A program made the translations under genes and the position numbers. This document shows positions 32,984 to 40,440 of a stretch of DNA of 64,000 nucleotides, piece after piece. A model generated the notes under the pieces. The model was not told the origin of the DNA and made no database searches. It saw nothing but the letters and a program-made list of their open reading frames with translations. Source of the stretch: Ancylobacter novellus (GTDB lineage Bacteria > Pseudomonadota > Alphaproteobacteria > Rhizobiales > Xanthobacteraceae); assembly GCA_003241485.1 (NCBI GenBank), contig QFQD01000017.1, positions 62,001 to 126,000 of the forward strand. The letters are read 5' to 3'. The stretch's first letter is position 1, and every line of letters begins with the position of its first letter.

Positions 32984-34810
32984 ATGTGTGGAATTATCGG
33001 CATTGTCGGAACCGCCCCGGTCGCTGACCGCCTCGTCGATGCGCTGAAGCGCCTTGAATATCGCGGTTACGATTCCGCGGGCGTCGCGACGCTGGAACAC
33101 GGGCACCTCACCCGGCGGCGCGCCGAGGGCAAGCTGCGCAACCTCGAAGCCGCGCTGTCCGACGCCCCGCTCTCGGGCGACATCGGTATCGGCCATACCC
33201 GCTGGGCGACGCACGGCCGTCCCAGCGTCGCCAACGCCCATCCCCATGCCACGACGCGGGTCGCGGTGGTGCATAACGGCATCATCGAGAATTTCCGCGA
33301 GCTGCGCGACGAATTGCTGGGCGAGGGCGCCAGTTTTGAAAGCGAGACGGACACCGAGGTCGTCGCCCATCTCGTGACCCGCGAAATGCAGCAGGGTCGG
33401 TCGGCGGAGGCGGCTGTTGCCGCGGTGCTTCCCCGGTTGCAGGGCGCTTTCGCGCTCGGCTTTCTCTTCGAGGGCGACGAGAATCTGCTGATCGGTGCGC
33501 GCAAGGGCAGCCCGCTGGCGGTGGGCTACGGGCACGGGGAGATGTTCCTCGGCTCCGACGCCATCGCGCTCGCGCCATTTACCGACACCATCGCCTATCT
33601 CGACGACGGCGACTGGGTCGTATTGGGCCGGGAGAAGATCGAGATCCGCAATGCGGCCAATACGATCGTGTCCCGCCCGGCACAGAAGACAACCGCCTCC
33701 GCTTTCCTCGTCGAGAAAGGCAATTTCCGCCACTTCATGGCGAAGGAAATGCACGAGCAGCCCGAAGTGGTGGGGCATACGCTGGCCAATTACATCGACA
33801 TGGCCAATGAGACGGTGCAGATCCCGGTCGATCTTCCCTTCGATTTCGCCAAGCTGACCAGTGTGTCGATCGCCGCCTGCGGCACGGCTTTCTATGCGGG
33901 CCTCGTGGCGAAGTACTGGTTCGAGCGCTTTGCGCGGCTACCGGTCGAGATCGACGTGGCGTCCGAGTTCCGCTACCGCGAAGCCCCGCTCAATCCGGGC
34001 GGGCTGATGATCGTCATCTCGCAGTCGGGCGAGACGGCCGACACCCTCGCCTCGTTGCGTTACGGGCGCGAGAACGGGCTGCACGTGGCCGCCGTGGTCA
34101 ATGTCCCGACATCGACCATCGCCCGCGAAGCCAATGTAATCCTGCCGACACTGGCGGGACCGGAGATCGGCGTCGCCTCGACCAAGGCCTTCACCTGCCA
34201 GCTGGCCACGCTTGCTGCCGTCGCGGTGGCGGCGGGCCGCGCGCGCGGCGTGCTGTCGGCCGACGAGGAAAAGCGCCTGGTGCGTGCGCTGGTCGAGGTG
34301 CCCCGCCTGATGAACGAGGCGCTGAAGCTGGGCCCGGCGATCGAGAATCTCGCGCGGACCATCTCCAAGGCGCAGGACGTGCTCTATCTCGGGCGCGGCA
34401 CGGCCTATCCGCTGGCGCTTGAAGGCGCGCTGAAGCTGAAGGAAATCTCCTACATCCACGCCGAGGGCTATGCCGCCGGCGAGCTGAAGCACGGGCCCAT
34501 CGCGCTGATCGACGAGAAGATGCCGGTCGTCGTCATCGCGCCGCATGACGCGGTGTTCGAGAAGACCATGTCGAACATGCAGGAGGTCGCCGCGCGCGGA
34601 GGCCGGATCATCCTGCTGACCGACGAGGCCGGCAAGGCGTCCACCTCGCTGGAGACCGAGGCAACCCTCGTGCTGCCGGATGCCGACCCGCTGGTCGCGC
34701 CGCTGGTCTATGCCATTCCCGTGCAGCTGCTCGCCTATCACACGGCGGTGCACATGGGCACGGATGTCGACCAGCCGCGAAACCTCGCAAAGTCGGTGAC
34801 GGTGGAGTAG
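32984..34810 (+). CDS. glmS: Glutamine--fructose-6-phosphate aminotransferase (isomerizing)
   Basis: First enzyme of hexosamine synthesis. 608 residues: N-terminal glutaminase domain starting MCGIIGIVG with nucleophile Cys2, then two SIS isomerase domains (ISQSGETADTLASLRYG, and YLGRGTAYPLALEGALKLKE) and the C-terminal DQPRNLAKSVTVE that includes the catalytic Lys. The 119-bp leader contains small GC-rich stems (CCCGG/CCGGG at 32920-32934) but no glmS ribozyme features that I can recognise. Confidence 0.97.
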   Translation: MCGIIGIVGTAPVADRLVDALKRLEYRGYDSAGVATLEHGHLTRRRAEGKLRNLEAALSDAPLSGDIGIGHTRWATHGRPSVANAHPHATTRVAVVHNGIIENFRELRDELLGEGASFESETDTEVVAHLVTREMQQGRSAEAAVAAVLPRLQGAFALGFLFEGDENLLIGARKGSPLAVGYGHGEMFLGSDAIALAPFTDTIAYLDDGDWVVLGREKIEIRNAANTIVSRPAQKTTASAFLVEKGNFRHFMAKEMHEQPEVVGHTLANYIDMANETVQIPVDLPFDFAKLTSVSIAACGTAFYAGLVAKYWFERFARLPVEIDVASEFRYREAPLNPGGLMIVISQSGETADTLASLRYGRENGLHVAAVVNVPTSTIAREANVILPTLAGPEIGVASTKAFTCQLATLAAVAVAAGRARGVLSADEEKRLVRALVEVPRLMNEALKLGPAIENLARTISKAQDVLYLGRGTAYPLALEGALKLKEISYIHAEGYAAGELKHGPIALIDEKMPVVVIAPHDAVFEKTMSNMQEVAARGGRIILLTDEAGKASTSLETEATLVLPDADPLVAPLVYAIPVQLLAYHTAVHMGTDVDQPRNLAKSVTVE

Positions 34811-34821
34811 GCGGCGGGGTC

Positions 34822-35271
34822 TCAGCCCCGCCCGCGATAGGTCGGCACGCCCTGGTCGGGCAGCCAGATGTCCGCCGGCGGCGCGCCGCTCTGCCAGAAC
34901 ACGTCGATCGGAATGCCGCCGCGCGGGTACCAGTAGCCGCCGATCCGCAGCCAGTGCGGCGCGAGCAGCTCATGGATGCGGCGTCCGACGGCCACGGTGC
35001 AGTCCTCGTGGAAGGCGCCGTGGTTGCGGAAGCTCGCGAGATAGAGCTTCAGCGATTTCGATTCGACCAGCCAGTCCTTCGGCACATAGTCGATCACCAG
35101 ATGCGCGAAGTCGGGCTGTCCTGTCACCGGGCAGAGCGAGGTGAACTCCGGGCAGGTGAAGCGCGCGACATAGAGCGTGTCGCTCTGGGGATTGGGCACG
35201 CGGTCGAGCACCGCTTCCTCGGGTGAAGCCGGCCATTGCGTGGCCTGGCCGAGGTGAAGGGGCTGGGTCAT
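34822..35271 (-). CDS. queF: NADPH-dependent 7-cyano-7-deazaguanine reductase QueF
   Basis: Reduces preQ0 to preQ1 in queuosine (tRNA wobble base) synthesis. 149 residues, the short unimodular form. The nucleophile Cys47 and acid Asp54 lie in FTSLCPVTGQPDFA, and the QueF motif ESKSLKLYL is at 70-78. ATG 35271 follows GGGAGAA; an in-frame start at 35355 is not family-like. It is convergent with glmS (11-base gap) and divergent from eno. No other queuosine gene is in the window. Confidence 0.95.
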   Translation of the reverse strand: MTQPLHLGQATQWPASPEEAVLDRVPNPQSDTLYVARFTCPEFTSLCPVTGQPDFAHLVIDYVPKDWLVESKSLKLYLASFRNHGAFHEDCTVAVGRRIHELLAPHWLRIGGYWYPRGGIPIDVFWQSGAPPADIWLPDQGVPTYRGRG

Positions 35272-35417
35272 TCGATCATTCTCCCTGTCCTGCCGCGGAT
35301 GCGCGGGGCGGCCGTCGTCGTCTGCTGTCTGGCTGGCACCTCTTTCGCATGTCACAAGGGTCGAGTAGAAGCGCCGCAGGCCCTCCCGGTGGGGCGCACG
35401 AGGAACTGGGGAAACGC

Positions 35418-36701
35418 ATGACCGCCATTGTCGATATCGTTGGGCGTGAAATTCTGGACAGCCGCGGCAACCCGACCGTCGAGGTCGATGTGGTGCTGGA
35501 AGACGGCTCCAAGGGTCGCGCCGCCGTTCCCTCGGGCGCCTCGACCGGCGCGCATGAGGCTGTGGAGCTGCGCGACGGTGACAAGGCGCGCTATCTCGGC
35601 AAGGGCGTGCAGAAGGCGGTCGACGCGGTGAATGGCGAGATCTTCGACGCCATTGGCGGCATGGACGCCGAGGACCAGCCGGCCATCGACCAGATCCTGA
35701 TCGAGCTGGACGGCACGCCCAACAAGGCGCGTCTCGGCGCCAATGCGATTCTCGGCGTTTCGCTGGCGCTGGCCAAGGCGGCCGCCGCCGCGCGCGACCT
35801 GCCGCTCTATCGCTATGTCGGCGGCGTCAATGCCCGCGTGCTGCCGGTGCCGATGATGAACATCATCAATGGCGGCGCCCATGCCGACAACCCGATCGAC
35901 TTTCAGGAATTCATGATCCTGCCGGCCGGCGCCCCCACCTTCGCCGAAGGCCTGCGCACCGGCGCGGAAATCTTCCACACGCTGAAGAAGGCGCTGAAGG
36001 ATGCCGGGCACAACACCAATGTCGGCGACGAGGGCGGCTTCGCCCCGAACCTGCCGTCGGCCGACGCGGCGCTGGCGTTCGTGGTGAAGGCCATCGAGGC
36101 TGCCGGCTACCGGCCGGGCGAGGACGTGTTCATCGGCCTCGACTGCGCCTCGACCGAGTTCTTCAAGAACGGCAAGTACGACTATGAGGGCGAAGGCGCG
36201 GTGCGCGATATCGAGGCGCAGGTGAAGTACCTCGCCGACCTCGTCGCGCGCTATCCCATCGTCACCGTCGAGGACGGCATGGCGGAAGACGACTGGGAAG
36301 GCTGGAAGCTGCTGACCGACACCATCGGCTCCAAGTGCCAGCTGGTCGGCGACGACCTGTTCGTCACCAACGTCACGCGTCTGGAGGCCGGCATCAAGCA
36401 GGGCGTTGGCAACTCGATCCTGGTGAAGGTCAACCAGATCGGCTCGCTGACCGAGACGCTGAACGCCGTCGAGATGGCGCACAAGGCCGGCTACACCGCC
36501 GTCATGTCGCACCGCTCGGGCGAGACCGAGGATTCGACCATCGCCGATCTCGCCGTGGCGACGAACTGCGGGCAGATCAAGACCGGCTCGCTCGCGCGCT
36601 CCGACCGCACCGCCAAGTACAACCAGCTGCTGCGCATCGAGCAGGAGCTTGGTCCGCAGGCGATCTATGCCGGCCGCTCGGCGCTGAAGGCGCTGCGCTG
36701 A
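35418..36701 (+). CDS. eno: Enolase
   Basis: Dehydrates 2-phosphoglycerate to phosphoenolpyruvate. 427 residues from ATG 35418, family length, beginning MTAIVDIVGREILDSRGNPT. Landmarks: GASTGAHEAVELRD loop, GDEGGFAPNL, EDGMAEDDWEGW (metal ligands), SHRSGETEDS and GQIKTGSLARSDR. It precedes ftsB and the pyruvate dehydrogenase genes, a common order in Rhizobiales, but a strong terminator separates it from ftsB. Confidence 0.97.
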   Translation: MTAIVDIVGREILDSRGNPTVEVDVVLEDGSKGRAAVPSGASTGAHEAVELRDGDKARYLGKGVQKAVDAVNGEIFDAIGGMDAEDQPAIDQILIELDGTPNKARLGANAILGVSLALAKAAAAARDLPLYRYVGGVNARVLPVPMMNIINGGAHADNPIDFQEFMILPAGAPTFAEGLRTGAEIFHTLKKALKDAGHNTNVGDEGGFAPNLPSADAALAFVVKAIEAAGYRPGEDVFIGLDCASTEFFKNGKYDYEGEGAVRDIEAQVKYLADLVARYPIVTVEDGMAEDDWEGWKLLTDTIGSKCQLVGDDLFVTNVTRLEAGIKQGVGNSILVKVNQIGSLTETLNAVEMAHKAGYTAVMSHRSGETEDSTIADLAVATNCGQIKTGSLARSDRTAKYNQLLRIEQELGPQAIYAGRSALKALR

Positions 36702-36765
36702 TCGTCTTGCACTGCACCAGGACCGGGCAGGGGATGTAAAAGTTCGCTGCCTTGCTCACACGGTT

Positions 36766-36803
36766 AACGGAGCCTCAACCGGAGACGGTTAGGCTCCGTT
36801 TTC
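36766..36803 (+). terminator. Terminator of eno running into the ftsB start codon
   Basis: AACGGAGCCT (36766-36775) pairs perfectly with AGGCTCCGTT (36791-36800). Inside, AACCG (36777-36781) pairs with CGGTT (36786-36790) around a GAGA tetraloop, leaving one bulged C. The 15-bp stem runs into TTTTC, and the ftsB ATG is at 36804. This is a canonical rho-independent terminator whose right arm contains the only AGG that could serve as the ftsB ribosome site. Confidence 0.8.
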
Positions 36804-37136
36804 ATGATTATACGCACGCGCTGGCGCTCCATCCTTCAGACCGTCACCCTGCATCTCGGGGCCGCGGCTCTCATCGGCTATTTCGCCTTCCAGGGCTATA
36901 ACGGCCAGTATGGCCTGCTGGCCCGACGCTCCTTCGAGCAGCAACATGCTGAGCTCACCGAGGAGCGCGATCGGCTGCGTGCCCAGAGGATGGCCATCGA
37001 ATCCAAGGTCCGGCTGCTGTCGCCCGAGCGCATCGATGCCGATATGCTCGATGAGGAGGCCCGCCTGTTGCTCAACCTCGTCCATCCCAAGGATCTCGTG
37101 CTGCTGCGCGGGGCCGGTGCGACAAAACTTCAATAA
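36804..37136 (+). CDS. ftsB: Septum formation initiator, FtsB/DivIC family
   Basis: Bitopic division protein that links early and late divisome parts with FtsL and FtsQ. 110 residues: short cytosolic start, membrane helix about 15-33 (TLHLGAAALIGYFAFQGYNG), then a periplasmic coiled coil about 42-75 (FEQQHAELTEERDRLRAQRM) and a short tail with RIDADMLDEEARLLLNL. The eno-ftsB-pdhA order is well known in alphaproteobacteria. The start codon abuts the eno terminator hairpin, so initiation may depend on the structure opening or on a transcript that starts inside this gap. Confidence 0.9.
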   Translation: MIIRTRWRSILQTVTLHLGAAALIGYFAFQGYNGQYGLLARRSFEQQHAELTEERDRLRAQRMAIESKVRLLSPERIDADMLDEEARLLLNLVHPKDLVLLRGAGATKLQ

Positions 37137-37213
37137 TCGCGCGCTGTTGATTTGCGACGGTATATTGAATGCCATGGGGTACTTTTTCGAGGAAGTCGCG
37201 ACATTGCAATAAG

Positions 37214-37232
37214 TTAACTCATATTGAGTTAA
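37214..37232. promoter_or_regulatory. Operator-like palindrome upstream of pdhA
   Basis: TTAACTCA, TAT, TGAGTTAA is a perfect 8-bp inverted repeat with a 3-bp spacer, in an AT-rich stretch (37137-37310) that stands out in this GC-rich genome. A partial further copy, TTAACTGA, starts at 37242. A TACAAT -10-like hexamer at 37281 with TTCAAA 18 bases upstream lies 50 bases downstream. The size and symmetry suit a dimeric repressor. The regulator is unknown. Confidence 0.5.
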
Positions 37233-37273
37233 ATGTGCATATTAACTGAATAATGGTTCAAATTGAGAAACCT

Positions 37274-37321
37274 ATGCGCGTACAATATGTTGTGCGTTGC
37301 AGCATTGCATTGTGCGCGTAG
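37274..37321 (+). other. 19-bp hairpin coinciding with a 15-codon frame in the pdhA leader
   Basis: Left 37275-37286 pairs with right 37309-37320 (12 bp), then 37287-37293 pairs with 37299-37305 (7 bp), with a five-base loop GCGTT and a 3-base bulge (37306-37308). The four wobble pairs are G-U only on the plus strand and would be A-C on the minus strand, so the structure suits a plus-strand RNA. The same stretch reads ATG (37274) to TAG (37321) as MRVQYVVRCSIALCA, with only a weak GAG upstream. If the TACAAT at 37281 is the true -10, part of the hairpin would be untranscribed, which weakens the RNA reading. Confidence 0.4.
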
Positions 37322-37342
37322 CGCCGTAGGGAAAGGTGCGGT

Positions 37343-37372
37343 ATGAAGCTCGCTAAATCAGTCACGAGCTGA
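37343..37372 (+). CDS. Candidate 9-residue upstream peptide of pdhA
   Basis: ATG 37343 has a strong GGGAAAGG (37329-37336, optimal spacing) and encodes MKLAKSVTS, then TGA (37370-37372). The stop overlaps the GAGG ribosome site of pdhA, whose ATG at 37382 is in the same frame ten bases on. This could be a translated leader coupling ribosomes into pdhA. A remnant of an older pdhA start cut by a stop codon is an alternative. Confidence 0.4.
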   Translation: MKLAKSVTS

Positions 37373-37381
37373 GGAAGCGCC

Positions 37382-38467
37382 ATGGTAACTGCCGCGAAGA
37401 AATCGGCTGTCAGCACGACCGTCGGAAAAGCCGCCGCACCGAAAGCCTCTCCCAAGACTTCGGTCCGGCGCACGGATAAGCCTTCTGCCAAGGCTTCTGC
37501 GACGTCCGAATTCTCCAAGGCGGAGGAACTCGAAGCCTATCGCCGGATGCTTGAGATCCGGCGCTTTGAAGAGAAAGCCGGCCAGCTCTATGGCATGGGC
37601 CTCATCGGTGGCTTCTGTCATCTCTATATCGGCCAGGAAGCTGTCGTCGTCGGCATGCAGGCGGCCCTGAAGCCGGGCGACCAGGTCATCACCGGCTATC
37701 GTGATCACGGCCACATGCTGGCCACCGGCATGGACCCCAAGGGTGTCATGGCCGAGCTCACCGGCCGTCGTGGCGGGTATTCCAAGGGCAAGGGCGGCTC
37801 GATGCACATGTTCAGCATCGAGAAGGGCTTCTTCGGCGGCCACGGCATCGTCGGCGCGCAGGTATCCCTCGGCACCGGCCTCGCCTTCTCGAACCACTAC
37901 CGCGAGAACGGCAACGTCTCCCTGACCTATTTCGGCGACGGCGCCGCCAATCAGGGGCAGGTCTATGAGAGCTTCAACATGGCGGAGCTCTGGAAGCTGC
38001 CGGTCGTCTACATCATCGAGAACAACAAGTACGCGATGGGCACCGCGGTGAACCGCGCTTCCGCCCAGACCGACTTCTCCCGCCGCGGCGTCTCCTTCAA
38101 CATCCCCGGCGAGCAGGTGGATGGCATGGATGTGCGTGCGGTGAAGGCGGCCGGCGAGCGCGCGGTCGAATTCGCCCGCTCCGGCAAGGGCCCCTACATC
38201 CTCGAAATGCTCACCTACCGCTATCGCGGCCACTCCATGTCGGACCCGGCCAAGTACCGGTCCAAGGAGGAGGTGCAGAAGATGCGCACCGAGCACGACC
38301 CGATCGAGCAGGTGCGTGCCCGCCTTCTGGAAAAGAAGTGGGCGAGCGAGGACGAGTTGAAGGCGATCGACGCGGAAATCCGCGACGTGATGAACGCGGC
38401 GGCGGATTTCGCCAGCCACGATCCCGAGCCCGATCCGTCCGAACTCTACACCGACGTGCTGCGCTGA
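37382..38467 (+). CDS. pdhA: Pyruvate dehydrogenase E1 component, alpha subunit
   Basis: Thiamine-diphosphate subunit of the pyruvate dehydrogenase complex, the two-subunit (alpha2beta2) E1 type. 361 residues. The first 40 or so are a Lys/Ala/Ser-rich tail not needed for the fold. The core has YRRMLEIRRFEEKAGQLYGM, HLYIGQEAVVVG, and the thiamine motif GDGAANQGQVYESFNMA near 186 with IIENNKYAMG near 212. ATG 37382 follows GAGG. The genes pdhA, a small membrane protein, pdhB, pdhC and lpdA lie in one run, with lipA nearby for lipoylation. Confidence 0.96.
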   Translation: MVTAAKKSAVSTTVGKAAAPKASPKTSVRRTDKPSAKASATSEFSKAEELEAYRRMLEIRRFEEKAGQLYGMGLIGGFCHLYIGQEAVVVGMQAALKPGDQVITGYRDHGHMLATGMDPKGVMAELTGRRGGYSKGKGGSMHMFSIEKGFFGGHGIVGAQVSLGTGLAFSNHYRENGNVSLTYFGDGAANQGQVYESFNMAELWKLPVVYIIENNKYAMGTAVNRASAQTDFSRRGVSFNIPGEQVDGMDVRAVKAAGERAVEFARSGKGPYILEMLTYRYRGHSMSDPAKYRSKEEVQKMRTEHDPIEQVRARLLEKKWASEDELKAIDAEIRDVMNAAADFASHDPEPDPSELYTDVLR

Positions 38468-38484
38468 GCGGGCAGGGCGCGCTC

Positions 38485-38778
38485 ATGCTGGCGGAACTGT
38501 TCCGGGGCACCCTCATTGCCGGCTGCGCTGCGGCCGTCGTTCTGTGGGTGCTCGCGGTTCGCGTCGCGGGCGGGGTTGTCGCTGCGAGCGGCGGCAGCCT
38601 TGCCGGCTGGGTTCTTGCCGTGCTGTGGCCCTTCGGTGCGCGTCAGACGGCCGGTGTTTCAGCCGAAAAATCGACCAGCCTGAACAAGATGCTGGTCGGC
38701 TTCTTCATTGCCATTCTCGTGGCCATCGCTTCGATGGCTGTCTACAGCAACCTGACGTTCGTGCCGCCGACGCGGTGA
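38485..38778 (+). CDS. Small two-helix membrane protein between pdhA and pdhB
   Basis: 97 residues with two hydrophobic helices, about 8-30 (LIAGCAAAVVLWVLAVRVAG) and about 69-88 (MLVGFFIAILVAIASMAVYS), joined by a short loop with LWPFGARQ. It starts 17 bases after pdhA and ends 40 bases before pdhB on the same strand, so it should be on the same transcript. I do not recognise the family. No strong ribosome site precedes ATG 38485 (GGGCAGGGCGC), so it may depend on coupling from pdhA. Confidence that it is a gene rests on the clean membrane pattern and the space it fills. Confidence 0.6.
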   Translation: MLAELFRGTLIAGCAAAVVLWVLAVRVAGGVVAASGGSLAGWVLAVLWPFGARQTAGVSAEKSTSLNKMLVGFFIAILVAIASMAVYSNLTFVPPTR

Positions 38779-38818
38779 CGCGCGATCTCGCCGCTCGTTC
38801 TTTTTGGGGAACGCCGCC

Positions 38819-39010
38819 ATGCCGACCGAAGTTCTGATGCCTGCCCTGTCTCCCACCATGGAGAAGGGCAATCTCGCCAAGTGGCTCAAGAAAGAGGGCG
38901 ACACGGTCAAGTCCGGCGACGTCATCGCCGAGATCGAGACCGACAAGGCCACGATGGAAGTCGAGGCGATCGACGAGGGCACGCTCGGCAAGATCCTCGT
39001 GCCGGAAGGC
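38819..39010 (+). repeat. Lipoyl-domain direct repeat, copy 1 (pdhB)
   Basis: Residues 1-64 of PdhB and PdhC are the same at 54 positions. At DNA level there are uninterrupted matches of 26 bases (38855-38880 in this copy) and 21 bases. The repeat unit is about 190 bp and the copies lie 1.4 kb apart in the same direction, so they could recombine or undergo gene conversion. Confidence 0.75.
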
Positions 39011-40234
39011 ACGCAGGATGTCGCCGTTAACACGCCCATTGCCGTGATCCTCGCCGATGGCGAAGACGCCAGCGCCGCCGCCGCGCCCTCGCCAAAGGCT
39101 GCCGAATCGGCGCCGCCTGTGGCCGCAGCCCCGGTCGAGCCTTCGCCTGTCGCCAGCGCGGCGCCCGCGAGCCCGGCCGTCGTGACCTCGGCGGTGGCCA
39201 ATCCGCCGCAGCCCGAGGCGTTGCCGGAGCCGGACGTTCCCGAAGGCACCGAATTCGTCAACCAGACCATGCGCGAAGCGCTGCGCGACGCCATGGCCGA
39301 GGAAATGCGCCGCGACGGCGACGTCTTCGTCATGGGCGAGGAAGTGGCGGAGTATCAGGGCGCCTACAAGATCACCCAGGGCCTGCTGCAGGAGTTCGGT
39401 GCCAAGCGCGTCATCGACACCCCCATCACCGAGCATGGTTTTGCTGGTGTGGGCGTCGGTGCGGCCATGGCCGGGCTGAAGCCCATCGTCGAGTTCATGA
39501 CCTTCAACTTCGCCATGCAGGCGATCGACCAGATCATCAATTCCGCCGCCAAGACGCACTACATGTCCGGCGGCCAGATCGGCTGCTCGATCGTGTTCCG
39601 TGGCCCGAACGGCGCCGCCGCGCGCGTGGCGGCCCAGCACAGCCAGGACTACAGCGCCTGGTACAGCCACATCCCCGGCCTCAAGGTGGTGGCGCCCTAC
39701 ACCGCCGCCGACGCCAAGGGCCTGCTGAAGTCCGCCATCCGCGATCCGAACCCGATCATCTTCCTTGAGAACGAGATCCTGTACGGTCATTCCTCGCCGG
39801 TGCCGAAGCTCGACGACTACACCGTGCCGATCGGCAAGGCGAAGATCGCCCGGCCCGGCAAGGACGTCACGCTGGTCGCCTGGTCCATCGGCATGAACTA
39901 CGCTCTGAAGGCGGCCGAGGAACTCGCCAAGCTCGGCATCGAGGCGGAGGTCATCGACCTGCGCACCATCCGTCCGCTCGACATCGAGACCATTCTCGCC
40001 TCGGTTCGCAAGACCGGCCGCGCGGTGACGGTGGAAGAGGGCTGGCCGCAGTCCGGCGTCGGTGCCGAGATCGTCGCCCAGCTGGTCGAGAAGGCGTTCG
40101 ACTATCTCGATGCGCCTGTGCTGCGGGTGACCGGCAAGGACGTGCCGATGCCCTACGCCGCCAATCTCGAAAAGCTTGCGCTGCCGTCGGTGCAGGACGT
40201 CATCGACGCCGCCCGGGCGGTTACCTATCGCTGA
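38819..40234 (+). CDS. pdhB: Pyruvate dehydrogenase E1 component, beta subunit with N-terminal lipoyl domain
   Basis: 471 residues. Residues 1 to about 76 are a lipoyl domain with the lipoylated Lys43 in ETDKATMEVEA. A Pro/Ala-rich swinging linker runs to about 145. The rest is the transketolase-like beta subunit with GEEVAEYQGAYKITQGL, DTPITEHGFAGVGVGAAM, FRGPNGAAARVAAQHSQD and VEEGWPQSGVG. An E1-beta carrying its own lipoyl domain is a known alphaproteobacterial feature. The lipoyl domain is almost the same as that of PdhC. ATG 38819 follows GGGGAA. Confidence 0.96.
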   Translation: MPTEVLMPALSPTMEKGNLAKWLKKEGDTVKSGDVIAEIETDKATMEVEAIDEGTLGKILVPEGTQDVAVNTPIAVILADGEDASAAAAPSPKAAESAPPVAAAPVEPSPVASAAPASPAVVTSAVANPPQPEALPEPDVPEGTEFVNQTMREALRDAMAEEMRRDGDVFVMGEEVAEYQGAYKITQGLLQEFGAKRVIDTPITEHGFAGVGVGAAMAGLKPIVEFMTFNFAMQAIDQIINSAAKTHYMSGGQIGCSIVFRGPNGAAARVAAQHSQDYSAWYSHIPGLKVVAPYTAADAKGLLKSAIRDPNPIIFLENEILYGHSSPVPKLDDYTVPIGKAKIARPGKDVTLVAWSIGMNYALKAAEELAKLGIEAEVIDLRTIRPLDIETILASVRKTGRAVTVEEGWPQSGVGAEIVAQLVEKAFDYLDAPVLRVTGKDVPMPYAANLEKLALPSVQDVIDAARAVTYR

Positions 40235-40248
40235 GGCCGGAGGACGCC

Positions 40249-40440
40249 ATGCCCATCGACATCCTGATGCCGGCCCTGTCTCCGACCATGGAGAAGGGCA
40301 ATCTCGCCAAATGGCTGAAGAAGGAAGGCGACAAGGTCGCCCCCGGTGACGTCATCGCCGAAATCGAGACCGATAAGGCCACGATGGAGGTCGAGGCGAT
40401 CGACGAGGGCGTGCTCGCCAGGATCGTCGTGCCGGAAGGC
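40249..40440 (+). repeat. Lipoyl-domain direct repeat, copy 2 (pdhC)
   Basis: Partner of the copy at 38819-39010. Differences are mostly silent third-position changes; the amino-acid changes are conservative (for example Val/Ile and Lys/Arg) except near residues 29-32. Confidence 0.75.

Noticed and set aside
37214..37250. CtrA binding site in the pdhA upstream patch
   Set aside because: Several TTAA elements are present, but their spacings are 11 and 9 bases, not the 7 of TTAA-N7-TTAA.
37343..38467. PdhA with a longer N-terminus containing selenocysteine at the in-frame TGA 37370
   Set aside because: No SECIS-like hairpin follows directly, the pdhA ribosome site overlaps the TGA, and the extension has no family support.
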